A stretch of 64,000 nucleotides of DNA from Sympetrum striolatum (taxonomy: Eukaryota > Arthropoda > Insecta > Odonata > Libellulidae), in assembly GCA_947579665.1 (NCBI GenBank), contig OX388350.1, positions 91,283,152 to 91,347,151 of the forward strand, in the 5' to 3' direction. The position numbers and the translations under genes were made by a program. Of this stretch, positions 1 through 12,894 are shown in pieces; positions within the stretch are counted from its first letter, which is position 1; the number at the start of each line of letters is the position of its first letter. Below the pieces are notes generated by a model. The model saw nothing but the letters and a program-made list of their open reading frames with translations, was not told where the DNA came from and made no database searches.

Positions 1-2856
1 CCGCTTATGGGACTGATCGGAACCCTTTTCTAACTTGGGAAAGAGGTATCGAGGCGAGCGTTTCACAACGTTCGTTGGATACGTTCTATACTTGGAGGGC
101 GTTGGGAAAGGGGGCTTGAGGTTTGACGGAATTCCGAGATTTCCTTTCGAGGTTTAAAAATAGCGAGTGACCCGTGGAAACCACGACAAACATCGGAGCT
201 CGTTATTTCAAAACTCGGGGGACAAGTGCCAAAACATCGGATCAATAAGTAACCGGGTTCTAGTGGAACTGCATTTGGTGTTTTCCTATCGTGGGAGCTA
301 TTCAATCATAAATAAGCTTGTGAAATATCTAACAACAATACAAAGATAACTTTTCTGTAGCTTTACATGGTGTTCTATTACCAGAAAATCGTTTAGTATT
401 CTTAAAGGCTTTTGCAAATTGCAAGCCGCAGATGTTTTAATCCTTTTGATTTTCGCACATTTTCAAAAAAATTTTATTTAATTTATTATATTTTTTGTTT
501 ATTTTCTCTTTTTGTCTTTTAACACTTTCCTATAAACTATGTTTTTGATTAGTTTCAGTGTACTAGACCTTTTAATGTTTCATTTGTACGTAATTTCATT
601 TTCTTCATTTCTTTGAGATTTATCTCCCATTGTTCAACGTTTATTTTACTTCATCTATAATTAATGTCAGTTTAGTGAAGTTGATTTATTTTATCTGATT
701 GTTTGTAATGCAGTTATGTTTTTTCTCCTTTCTTTTTGTACAATTTTTATATTTTCACTGCCTGTCTATCACAACCCTTTTCTTTCTCCTTCATCAAAAA
801 TATAGTTTCCTATCTGTAGGTTTCGCAGGTTTTTCACATTCCCCTTCCTGTGAGTGTTTTCCTACAGTGGAATTTTTTTTCCTGAGCCCTCAGCTTAGGT
901 TTTTTAAAATCCACATACTAGTTTTCTTCCTAGTGTACTTTTGCAAACTATCTCTTTCTTTCTGTTTCGCATAAGACTATGGGTTAGGTGTAAGAAGAGA
1001 CTTTCTAGTCTCAATCTCGCCCGAATAAGGTCCATTTATTATTATTATTCTTAAAGGCTAACCACTGCATGCCTCACATAAACGTCCTCTCATATATCAA
1101 CCAATATTGTCTTCGCCACCTTTAAGTTGACATTTTTCAAGTCTCCAAATGGACTTCGTTTATGCGACAGTCTTATCACTCGCTCTGCTTTTCCTCGGCA
1201 CAGCAACACATTCCATGGCTTATCCTCACTCTGCAACTTAAAGCCAACGTTTGCAGCTGTTAATGGGACGCGCTATATAAGCGTTAATACACCGTTTCCC
1301 GAAGTTCAGAAATAACACATTTCGCGAATTCTAAATTAAAGTACTCCAACAGCATAGGGATGGGTGTTACGTAATATCATCTAAATATAAAGTAATTCCG
1401 CTACCTCGTACGAAATGCAGAAAGTATTTCGGTATCATCCAAACACTGTGCTACATAACATAGCACCACATAGCAAACGCAAATACCTTCATTGCCCTTT
1501 TTGGGCTCATCAAGGCGTCTAATTAACTTGAATGTCAGTAAAAGAAGGAGCACTAATTTTTAAAATCAAAATCCTTATAATGGAAAATGCCAGAGATCTT
1601 AACGAAAATGTCATTAATCCAGAAAAATCACGAAAGTGCCTTGAAAGGGATCTAAATGAAAGTCTGTTCCCTTGCGAAAGTCCTTTGAAAAATCAGCAGT
1701 ACGAAATATTCGCAAATTTTGATCGTTCGTCCACAAGTAGAGAATCCGCACACGTATATTGTTGCCAAGGGATTCGCAACAGAATATTATAATGGATTGA
1801 CTCAATAAAAGAGAGATATTTCGCAACCATTGTGCTTTAATTTAGTTACAAAAACTTTATTTTAATATGACTATTTATTATATATAAAAATTTACTGAAT
1901 ATTATAAAAGCGTCTGTTACATTGGCTACTTTCAGGGGATACTCAAGGAAGGATCTGGTGCTTTACTTCATTCCTATCCAATGCTTCTAACGATAACCCT
2001 GTTGTCACGAATTCCTCTCTTTCCACAACAAAGTGAATTCGTAAAAATGATAGCAGTGAGAGAAATGACATGTTATTGTTCACCAACGCATGATAAATAG
2101 ATGTGGTTCGTTAATCAGCAGGTTACTCATGCAAAAAATGGCAACAAACAATGCTTAGCATGGAAATTATTCATCATTCCACCTGAAAAGAGCGATGCCG
2201 GAGTGACGCCGATGTCCCGGCTTCGAAGCCTGGTCAGGGTTTTCTATGCTTGTCTTTAAGACTATAAGAGTCATGCCATTACACGGAATTTGCCTGATAA
2301 AGACGACATTGTTGCTATAGTAACGGATCTAAAACAGCAAGAGAAGTCCAGCATTGCTGCCGAGGCCGTCCTCATCCACACACCGGCCGTGGTTTGGGCA
2401 AATTCGAGATATAGCGAAATGTAGCATCGATGGATTGACACCTTAGATGAGGATTACATAAACTGCTTTCGTCTCTACGAGATAAGGGACAGCTTTGCAG
2501 AGGCTATCAGAGGCTGAATTGCGCAATGCTTCGACGTCATTCGTATACACGGAATTCTCAGCAAGAATCTCAGTAGTACTGAGATATGGAGGGAATGCGT
2601 GCAGTGAAAAAATATGCTTCGTACAAAAGTTGTAGTAAATTACGTTTTCTAAAACTTTTATTAATAATAGTATATACCTAAATATTATATTTGAGGAGAT
2701 ATTTTGCAAAAACGGAAATTTGCTTCGAAGAATAAATCTCAACTTCCGGTTCACCGATTTACTCAAAAAACTAATCAACTCTGACAGCACCCACCACAGT
2801 AATATGAAGTTTGGTATTGATATGACTAATAGTTTTCACGTTAGAGCGCCCACAAT

Positions 2857-2862
<6 letters not shown>
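1..2862. other. AT-rich stretch, no gene recognised
   Basis: No open frame here looks like a known protein; those present are short and AT-driven. A short (TTA)n run lies at about 1034–1049, and a similar one at about 9384–9399. Otherwise I see nothing in it. Confidence 0.5.

Positions 2863-2868
<6 letters not shown>

Positions 2869-2922
<54 letters not shown>
2869..2922. repeat. (CA)27 microsatellite
   Basis: Twenty-seven uninterrupted CA units, preceded by a few imperfect units from about 2850. The poly-His/Thr frames read through it on either strand are artefacts of the repeat. Confidence 0.98.
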
Positions 2923-2923
<1 letters not shown>

Positions 2924-5900
2924 CATTCCGAAAATGGTCAAAACGTGTTCTATGGATCTCAAAACATGTATTTCCGTTGAAATCTCGAAGTCGATTTTTT
3001 TCATGAAAACAATACTTTCTCTTTACTACGTATATGGAGAAAGTAAAAAGGAAGATAATACCGAGAAAATTACAGGCAGAAATTTAGATAATTTTCATGG
3101 AGAGCCCGATCATTCTTTTCCTTTTTAAATGTGAGAAATACATTCATAACTACGCCAATTGCCATTCATTTGTTAAGGATCAACTGCTAAGTTACTGACT
3201 GCTGTAATTTTAGCCAATATCAGTCCAGAGTAAAAACGTGCTAATCATCACACTCCGAGTGCATGTTGAGATCAAAAGTGCAACAGGTATTTTAAAAGCG
3301 AATCAAAGCTTTACAAGTAAAATATTACAGACCTTAGCATTATTTAAAATATTTATATAATGATAGGTGAAAGCAAGAATCTATTGGTAGTGACTTATAG
3401 AATGCATTTATGTAAGAGACAATTGTAAGACCAAATACTGAGAAATTAAGGAAGAAATCAAATATTTGAAAATAATGAACATTCTTTCTAGAATTTCAAA
3501 AGACTGTTTTCATTTCATTCGGTAGGTTCTCTCACCCCGATAATCTACATTTAGTATCATTTGAAGTACCGAAAACAAGGCTGTGAAGGTTTCATTAGAT
3601 ACAACAGTACCGGGTTCGAGTCGAAAACACTCGGAAAGGCTTAAATTAAAATTGACGCGCGGCTCGATTTCATCCCATGCAAGCTTCACTTCTTTCGCAA
3701 GATTAAATTAGAGATAATGGCGCTAATAAATGGATACAGCCATCAAAAGAAGTTAAACAGGAAGAAGATTCTAAAAGAAAAGAAAGAATACTATTTTTGT
3801 TTCGAAGTATCGAGAAATCTGATGAAAAATGATAATTTAGTAGTTATGAATAAACCCGCCTCCTTGACAATGGTTGAATTCGAATTGCATTTTTCCATAC
3901 GTTTGGATCCCCGTTTAAAATAATGCTCGGAAAATAATACTCTAATGACAGTCTATTCCCTATTTATAATGAATAAGATATTCCAACAAATACTTAATGA
4001 CGTGATAGCAGTTTTATTCTAAACTCACCCGAGATCAATCTGATTTCTCATTCTCATAAACTGTAGAAATTAGAAATAAACAAATGTATCAAAGGCTTGG
4101 TGTTCTAACATTAGACTTGGGGATATGCATACGATAATGGAGAAACAGAAGGGCAACATGCATGACGGGAGTGTTTATGAGCGTATGTTAATTACGTCGA
4201 TACTGAAATTAATTGGGAAAAAAGTATTTTATTTGATGTAGACATTGAGAGAGAGATGACGCAGTTGAAAAAAATGACCTCCGAATCCAAGGCCGAAGAT
4301 CGAATGTGCTAAAAATGAGCTGTGAGAGGAATTAAAACACTGATGAAAGTGGAAAATGGAGGAATTGTTAGGAAAGGGGAGAATCCGTGGAGATGGAAAT
4401 AGAAGTGACTATGCAAAGGATGAGCGGCCCATGGAAACGTCTCACATGGCAACCAACTTAAGACATCCTTCCCTTTATATGCAGGACATATTAGTGGATG
4501 TATCTCAACTCTTGGAAGTTATTTGTACTCCTCCCGCCATATATTGGTAGCCTTCAGCACCATCGCCTCGTAAAAGGACAGGTGTTTGCCGTTCAGCAGC
4601 TGAGGAGGTTCCTATGAAACTAACGGATATCAGGAAATAGTGGAATCCTACGTAGAGTGCCTCTGAATGGAGGAAATTCAAAGAATGTGGCCTTAGAGTG
4701 GAAAAAGTATTAATGGAAAATGAGGAAACGATGGATGAGGAAACGTGAAGAAATCTGCTGCTCTAATTCCGCGAAGGAATAGTTAGATTTAAAAGGTTAT
4801 TAAAGTACTGGAAGAGAGTTTACAGGATGATCTAAAGAGTATTTATAAGATGAGGTTAAGAGGGCACATACAGAGTGCTCAATTGTCTCTTAATGCAAAA
4901 TGGGGTTAAACGCACCACCAATTCATTCACCTTTAGCAAATCTCTAAAAGTCGGAAAATAGATTTAAAGATTTAAAAAATCCTCTCATATAAATCTTAAA
5001 ACAATCTTAAAGGTTGAATCAAAACACAGAAAATAAAATCATTGAAAACAATTGATTAACCATAGATTAATAATCAATAGATTATAATTTCTTGTATACC
5101 ACTCGTCTTCATATAAGAATAACTGTAATTTTAGAGAATGCTTCATCAATAAAGAGGCATTAATTGAACAATAGCAACAACGAAGTGGATACCACATTTT
5201 TGTCAGAAAATTGTCGTTGAAACAAAAACTTCAATATTGGAATGAGTAGAGTAGAGAGTAATTAGAGTAATCTCTAAGTTAGTTTGCGAGCGTACCAATG
5301 CGCATTAAAGAGAACGCACCACACCAACGACATATAGATGTTCTAACAATGGATTTTCAGGACAAGTCGTAACAGTTACTTTAAGAATCCAACGGAATGC
5401 GCAACATTTATCGTCAAGAATACCTATTGTTGTACCAAACTACTATTATTGTTGCTTGTTTTCGAGGAATCGATTTATCGCTAATTTTAAGAACGACATG
5501 TATTAAAGAGCAGCATTTATGCCGTGAACGATGCACATTTCTCATTCACGGACCCAATAAAAGCTCATTAATCGCTTTAGGTCTGCCAATAAATCACGGA
5601 ATCGCTTATAACGGCGCAAAAACATTCGCTGATAATTGGACGCGAGTTTGTAAATAAGATTTCCTCATTTATGAGTAATGATTACTCAATGTATTTCGAT
5701 CGAGATTATCAGATATTTCAACTGATTACGAGTAAGAAGACAGGTGAGGAGGTTTAGATTGGGACCTGCTCTTGAGAAAAAAATGAGGCTTTTAAGCAAG
5801 ATAAGGAGTGAGGTAGTTAGCGATAGTATTCCTCGCCAGAAACTGCCGTGAGACGAGCCATAAGTGCAGGACAATGACCGTATGGAAAACACCATTTTAA

Positions 5901-6640
5901 CAATGGGATCCTAAAATGCATCACATTTTTCAGCATACATCTCATTAGTATCATTATCTCAACAATGGAGAAGACAGGAACAAAAGTAAATAGAAGACGC
6001 ATTTTCCTTTAATCTTTTCCGAAAGGCAATTCAAAAATTTTCCTTTCAAGATTTACTTTCGATTGTACAAACAATCCTGGATTACGAAGTGTCTTCGACG
6101 TGAAGACGATGGTGGTGCGTTGGAAGAGTCAGCGACCCGTTGGCAAGCTGCCAAAGCTTCCTGTGGAGCAGCAGATTCAAGGGCCCACTCCCGACCTACC
6201 GCACCCGCAGAAATAGCCACTGTTGCGATAGGCGGACCTGAATGCAACGAACCCCAATGGAGAGAGAGACAATGCCCCAATAACACATAAATATACTTAT
6301 GATACATTGCGTATAAATAAAATACTTCCTACTTTTAAATTTGGGGACGCTTTGCATTCAGTAATTTTTGAGGCATTGAAACACAACTACTAATAAACAA
6401 ATATTTGGTATCCTTTTTTCAGGTGCATGGTTTTGTTGAGATTCTATATAATCTAAAAGAATATTAATATCCCGTGATACCCTGAATATTAGGTCTGTTT
6501 CAAAATGGCTTTATTTTCCCTTTTTAGTTGATTAAAAAGTCCTTTGCAGTAAGAATATAGGATTTTTGGCTCATTCTTGAAAAATAAGTAATTTCTTTGA
6601 GTACTTTTACCACGAGGACGGGTGGAGTTTTAATCTTAAA
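2923..6640. other. AT-rich stretch with one dispersed repeat and a GC-rich patch
   Basis: No recognisable gene. Positions about 3540–3645 form one copy of a dispersed repeat also seen near 20,630–20,740. Positions about 6080–6270 are clearly richer in G+C than their surroundings and are open in two opposite frames, but neither translation resembles a family I know and no convincing splice pair frames it. Confidence 0.4.
3560..3645 (+). repeat. dispersed repeat, copy 1
   Basis: Shares an ordered series of words with about 20,627–20,735: AAGGCTGTGAAGGTTTCATTA (one or two changes in the other copy), then CCGGGTT, then an AAAC…CGGAAAGGCT block. The second copy runs on into sequence resembling the interior of the Helitron at 11.0–15.7 kb, so both may belong to that family. 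The match was made by eye. Confidence 0.5.
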
Positions 6641-6660
6641 AATTTTCGCAGGACTTCAAT

Positions 6661-6722
6661 TCGGCCTCTGGGTCTTGGGCTAGCGACGCTAAGGCTCCAG
6701 GTTCGAATCCTGACTTGGTCCA
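6661..6722 (+). repeat. tRNA-like fragment, probably SINE-derived
   Basis: A perfect pol III B-box (GGTTCGAATCC, 6700–6710) lies in a T-arm-like hairpin with CAGG/CCTG flanks. The upstream part has only a degenerate D-arm-like segment, and no full cloverleaf with matching acceptor arms can be drawn. A tRNA-derived SINE or tRNA relic fits better than a functional tRNA. A T-rich tail follows. Confidence 0.4.
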
Positions 6723-6729
6723 AATTGTT

Positions 6730-9700
6730 TTTATTTGATTATCAAAGGATAATTGTAAGAGCAAAGAAAATCGAGGTGATTATTAATGTATACCTGATCT
6801 ATGCTGATTTGCAGCGTAAACAATTACTCCCATCCATTCGATATTGCAACAAAAATTAATAAGCAATGCAGAAACAGCAAAATAAATAAGCAATCCAATA
6901 CTGAAACTATGGCAAAAACTGTTCCTGATGAATGTTATATCTGTCATTCAGTGCAAGATGGAGAAAAATGCATATTTGTTACACATGTACCACAGTCTTG
7001 GTCATGGCTATAAAGGCTACTGCGGTTGAGTGAAGAGTGGCACTAATCAAGGTTATGGAATGCTAAGAATTGTGGTTGAGGCATTGTGCTTCTTTTGCGT
7101 GGAAACGTACCGCTTATAGAATTTTGGTTTGGTGAGGAAAGCAAGGGCAAACTACCTCACTCCCCATTCTGCTTAGTACACCAGAAAAGGAAACCAATAT
7201 TCAACGAACAAATCTCATTCGACATCTTATGTTACGTCACTTCAATCGAGTTCGTGTAATGATTCTCTAACTGAATTTGAAAAAGAAATAAACTGACGAA
7301 CGATAGTAATGAACAAATTTCCAAAGGGAACGCTGTGAACCGTTCGATGTCGGGACCTTAAATAGGTGTGGGGAAAAAAAGTATTCGAATATCTGCGGGG
7401 CGTCGACTTTTAATAATGCGCGAAAAATCTCTCCTCCTCGAAATGTAGGCGAACAACCACTCGAGCCTCTCTTATAAATAAGATCGTGGGCTCAGCAACA
7501 AATCATACACACATCACCATGCGGAGTCAATCCAGTCCACAGGACATGAAAACAGAGCTCTCTGCTCTTTTCAGAAACGCATTCTTGAGACGGAAATATC
7601 CCCCAATGTGGGACGCATGCACACACAAAACATACGGCGACTTTAACGCACAGAAAACTACGAGATGGAAAGTAAACTAGGTTAATTGGCTCGATTTAAA
7701 CCAGGGAATTGTGAGAGAAGAAAACTGTTTTACTTTCGAAAAGTAGTAGCGTTGAGATGGAAAAAAATTTATGCTTTAGAAAAAGTGGGCAAATATCAGT
7801 AAGTCGACAAGGGAAAGGGGGAATGTGCGCATACTTAAGCGCTTATCCTACATTTATAGAATTATACAAGTTAACTCAGATTTCTAACTGTAAAAAAGTA
7901 ACTTATTTTACTAAGCTTCTAGCATATATCAACGAAAAAAAAAATATTCCATTTCTAAAGTAAGAATCTTCATTTTATTTCCTTTCTTATGGTGCATATC
8001 TCGAATTTATAACGTGATTTCTTCAAATTTATTTAAAGCAGGATTTGAGAGAAATACAGAATTTATATCGATATTCCTATTTCGCCATTTAGATTCGAAA
8101 TCACGAGAGCGGTAATTGTGTTTCTAAATATAAGAAAATTCAGCGTTACTTTAATGCATTGTCAAACATTTTCCACGGCTGAAGAACGCATGGGAGAAAT
8201 ATCACATGAGGAATAATAAAAAAAAGAGTCGTTTTAATTGAATAATTATTATTTTATTTACACAAATGAATATGATACGGGGCCTACCGACGTCACCTCT
8301 TTCTGTTTGGTCACAAATGGTGTCACGGAACCATTGGTTCGGTGAAATAAATCACTCCTGAAGTAAAACCGTTAACACGATTCATGGGCGCTGTAAATTA
8401 CGAATAAAACCCACATTAATAATACTTGCGATATAATCCTTTGCTTGGATCACCGAAGATTAAACAACGTTTTCGCGGAGGATTCTTTCAACAACCTGCG
8501 TTTACTCGTTGCCAAAATGCAAGCGTCCTGTTTTTCTTTTTATTTTCAGGATAATCAAATTATTTTATTTTTATGAAACCCCACCTGTTGATTTATAATT
8601 AAGACAAATATTAGACGTAACGAAAACTTAAGTTGAAAGAGCAATATTAAAACTTTATCTTGATTTTCTCTACAGAAATGAGAGTGCGTATTATATGCGC
8701 TCAAATAATATATTCCACATTTTTCTACCGATGTCCTCGTTCGCACATTTTAAAAGGAGATGGGATATCCGAAGCCAAGCGAAAGCGATAAAGTGCGAAG
8801 GAAAGAAACCGCTGGTTCCACATTTCGCAACCACAGCATTCCTCAGAGATTCAAATCGGAGAATCCACTTCTTGGAAGTTCATAGACCTTGGAATCCGCC
8901 AAAAACACCTCGCACGTGACACAGACGATTCACACGTATGTTCCTCATTGGTTTACTCACTCCACAGACCTTGCAAAAGGGGAGAATATTCGCTGACGAT
9001 CCTGACCCTACTCACGTGTATCCTAACGAATTTCCTCATTACCTGGACTAGAGCCAAAAGGAAAGGGGAAATGGCGGAAGGTCTAGGAACTAATTGTTTT
9101 TCTCGCTTTCTTTAGGCCGTTAAACTGAAGGATTATTTTCTTCGCTCTGGCGCAAGATTGATGCTCTTCACACGTGGCTGAGTCGCTATCTTCGAGGCAG
9201 GAAAAATCCTCGTCATCGAAATACTTCTGTTACCTTATGACGTTGAATATTTATATTTGCATAGTGATGAATACAAATTAAAGACATTGTCTATAATTTA
9301 ATTTATCTCCGTCTTCTTCGCTTTTTTTTCAGTTTCATCTCCTGACGAATGAAGAAGAAGAACAATTTGTACTTTTTCCACAGTATTATTATTATTATTC
9401 TGACGAATGAATGCCTCTCCATTGCTGTGAGTCTCCATACTTCGAATGCTCCGAAACGAGAGTCGATTCACTCACAGCCGCAATGTAACAGAGAAAATCT
9501 TTCTGAAGAATAAAAACACAACTGTTCGGTAAAGTCTAAAAAGAATAAAAGTTATCAATTTCCGTCCAAGTGTAGTTCATGGACAAGTAATGAATGTTAT
9601 GGAAAAATAAAAACATGTATTGGCGACTGCTTTCGATACTATATGATAAGGCGTCTTGCATCAGTCAGTGTTAAATTTAGAATCCAGCCGCCACTTATAA

Positions 9701-11012
9701 AAGATTTTTTACATTTTCCCCCCCGCGAAATATCTAGCGATTGAAGGTAGAATTTTCTTACAGAGTTTAGGACATAAAATTTTCATGAATTAATTTTCCA
9801 ATGCAGAAATCTATATTTTTTATACATCCCCAACTTACATAATTTTCATAACATTAGCCTCTCTTTAATTTTAATAAAAACAGAACAATTAATGGATGTA
9901 TATAGGATTATATATATTTATACATTTCCAGTTGATACTTTTGATCATGTTTGTAATTTATCCTCCATTACATCGCTTCACCCTAAAATATACGTAATAA
10001 TTTAAATGTCGGTGTTTTTTCAACTTTATTTAGCGTTAACTTTGTAAAATTAAACCTTTCCAATTGATGCACGACATATAAATTATCTTCAAATTGATCA
10101 ACTTCTTAGCGGTAGAGGGGTACTTATAATTGTTTAATAATTATAATGTTATACAATATACTCATCGTCCTATATTACAGCGATATTGCTACATCATGAT
10201 AACATCGTCATTTAATTACCGAATGAATGCGTTAATGATATATAATTATGACGAAGTGCCTGGGATTTGAATATGCGCATGAAGAAATTATTCCTCAAGT
10301 TAATCACAGCTAAATACCAATTACAAGAAAGTGACGAGGCTTTCAAAATATACTAAATAGTCCAATGCAACCATTTTATCAATGTTTCTAGGTATCGCAT
10401 TTGAATGAGCAAATCAAATACAACATTGCCACACTTTAAAGAGCCATACGAGAAAATACATTAGGAGACAGAAAATTCCTAAACGGTGTGAAGCCTATTA
10501 CGGCGGCGTCCATCACATCTTTATGAAATGAATTGAGGAAAAAGATTTTCTGCTTTCGATAAACAACCGATATGTTTTCCAGAAGATGATTAAACTTGAT
10601 AGTACTGAATATTTTTCACTTAATTTATCTTAATAATAATGACCTCTCTATTTGGCGGTTCTACTTTTTTGAACGTACGGATTGAAAAATTCTGAGACAC
10701 GCGAAAATAGATTTCCTTCGGATAAATTCGTGATGTTCGGAGATGAACTCGAATATATGGCCGCCGGATTATAGTTATTAATTGTTTTTGGAGAATTAAG
10801 CGCACCATGGTTAGTTACCACGGATTTGCTTTGGACAGTTTCATCCTCATTCAACCAGTGCAATACTTGCACCGCCGAATCTTATAAATAAATAGTTTAA
10901 TTATGCTAAAAATAATGGAATTTTGTACGTAAAATGGATAGATGTAAGACGTTTTTATACCACTGTGACGTGCCCACCCGACGACTGTCAATTTTCCGTT
11001 GTTTTATAATAA
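6730..11012. other. AT-rich stretch, no gene recognised
   Basis: No open frame resembles a known protein. The only signal of note is a TATA-box-like element at 7473–7480, described separately. Confidence 0.45.
7473..7519 (+). promoter_or_regulatory. possible TATA-type core promoter
   Basis: TATAAATA at 7473–7480 is followed 32 bp later by an initiator-like TCATAC (7503–7508), then by an ATG at 7519 in the context CACCATGCGG that opens a 53-codon frame. The spacing suits an arthropod TATA promoter. The peptide resembles nothing I know and the 5' leader would be very short, so this may be chance. Confidence 0.2.
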
Positions 11013-11264
11013 TCTTATATATATATAAAAATGCCTGTATGTATGTATGTTCCAGATAATCTCGAAAACTAGACGTCGCACGATGTTCAAACTTTTAACA
11101 TCATTAAATGTCTTCCCGGGGATGATCAAGTGATACTTTAAATTTAATTTAAGTCCACGGTTCGAACCCAGACAAGTAAAATAGTTTGCATAAGAAATAC
11201 ACGCAAAGTTCATTTTTTTCGTTGCAGGGTTCATTTCTTTTGAAAAACTAAATTAAAAAGAACG

Positions 11265-11428
11265 GTCGTAAGGAGTCGAAACTAGCATCAAAAGAAGGGA
11301 AATAGATTAAAAATTCTTATTTTGGTCGAGAAATGTCGTTTGCTATTCAAAATTGCGAGAATTTTGATAAAATATACGAAAATTTTGTCTAAATTTCCGT
11401 GTAATAAACAACCCATTCCCTTGACGAT
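11265..11428 (+). repeat. Helitron-internal direct repeat, copy 1
   Basis: About 160 bp that recurs at 12,084–12,234 with few substitutions and one short deletion. Both copies begin GTCGTA(A)GGA(A)GTCGAAACT and end CCATTCC(C/G)TTGACGAT. A more diverged relative lies near 20,740–20,985. Confidence 0.85.
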
Positions 11429-12083
11429 ATATTTTTTTTTAAATTCGAATTTTGTTGACGAGTCTGTAGCAACCAAGTTTTATTTACATCAACCTAATTG
11501 TTTACCGTCTTTTTCGTAAAATGAAATGTATTTTATTTATAACTGTGGTTTACTGAAAATGGATTTCTATAGATCAATTCAACTATTGCGCATAAATATC
11601 CTGGTAAGTTGAGGATTTTCAGAATATATTCTTCTGAATTAAGTATTAAATCTATTCTATTTGCTTTGAAGTATATTAAGCAAATTACGGAAATGGAGTT
11701 TGCGAAGAACGAAAAGAATCCCCAGATTCGTAGTTTGTAATCCTTGAAGAGTTGCACGGCGAGTTGTTAAGTTGTAGCAAACCTCCAGCATCCTATGATA
11801 GATCAAAAAGGTAAAGCAATTTTATTTTGTTAAATGCATGATGCAAAAATTGATTTATTCGTTGATTTTAAGTGCTTGCACTCCATATTCATTTACTCTC
11901 CTTCTGTTAATGGTGTATTTTTGTTTCTATTTTGACATTGCGATTACTTTTGTGGTTCGTGTTTATGTTACACCTTTTAAGATTGAGATACGAATCAGCT
12001 CCATACTACATTTACTTTCCATATAGAATATTCTTCGTTGGTTATTTGAGTGAAATGTAATTTATTTCTGTCATTTACGTTTA

Positions 12084-12234
12084 GTCGTAGGAAGTCGAAA
12101 CTAGCATCAAAAGAAGGGAAATAGAATAAAGATTCTTATTTTGTCCGAGAAATATCGTTTGCGAGAATTTTGATAAAATATACGAAAACTTTGTCTAAAT
12201 TTCCGTGTAATAAACAACCCATTCCGTTGACGAT
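12084..12234 (+). repeat. Helitron-internal direct repeat, copy 2
   Basis: Second copy of the block at 11,265–11,428, in the same orientation about 820 bp downstream. It lacks roughly a dozen bases present in copy 1 after the GTTTGC word. Confidence 0.85.
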
Positions 12235-12807
12235 CAAAGCCATTGTTGGTTCCGAACTCATGCGTGATTCCATAATGGCGGATCAATGACCAGTTAAAAT
12301 TAAATTTGAAAAAAAAAAGAGTTGAAGGTTTATGAAGAAGAAAACATTGAATGACATTTTAAGATTTGTTGTGACAAACAATATCCTGTGAAGAAACGCA
12401 CGTTGAAAGGTACGAACATTTTTCCATTGATTTTTTCAATTTTTTTTAAGCGTCTGTGACAACCGAGTTTTGTTTATGGTAACGTGATTGTTAACTGAAT
12501 ATTCAGTGAAATTAAACGATTTTGAAATTGGAAGAATTTGCATTCTCGCTGTCAATTCCACTGATTTAAAATAGTAACGTGGTAAGTTGTGGACCTCTCT
12601 CATATTATTTTTGAGTTTTGACGGAAATTACGGACGTCCTTATTTCTTATGTTTAATCGGTCTTTGTTTTCTTTAAGCTTTGAGCGACGAGTGGTCAGGA
12701 GCGAATAAGTAACATCTCAAAGCTGCCTAAAAAGGTAAAGCGATTTCAGTTATCTGTAAACCGCAAAAAATCTAAGATACTGTACTAGAATGGGTAATCC
12801 CTTACTT

Positions 12808-12894
12808 CAGGGGTTTACAAACTACTGCCCGCGGGCCGCATCTGCTGTTTGATAGTTAATGCGGCCCTCGGGCTGAAAAGTTTGGAGACCCCTG
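12808..12894. mobile_element. 87-bp hAT-type MITE nested in the Helitron
   Basis: The two ends are inverted repeats: CAGGGGTTTACAAACT on the left, and on the complementary strand of the right end CAGGGGTCTCCAAACT. Each is followed by GCCCG(C/A)GGGCCGCAT. Flanking octamers CCTTACTT and CTCTACTT match at 6 of 8 positions, consistent with a diverged hAT 8-bp target duplication. CAGGGG termini are typical of hAT MITEs. At 87 bp it is essentially just two inverted repeats around a short centre. Confidence 0.75.

Noticed and set aside
2720..3004. Two frames with poly-His/Thr or poly-Cys/Val tracts
   Set aside because: They only read through the (CA)n microsatellite.
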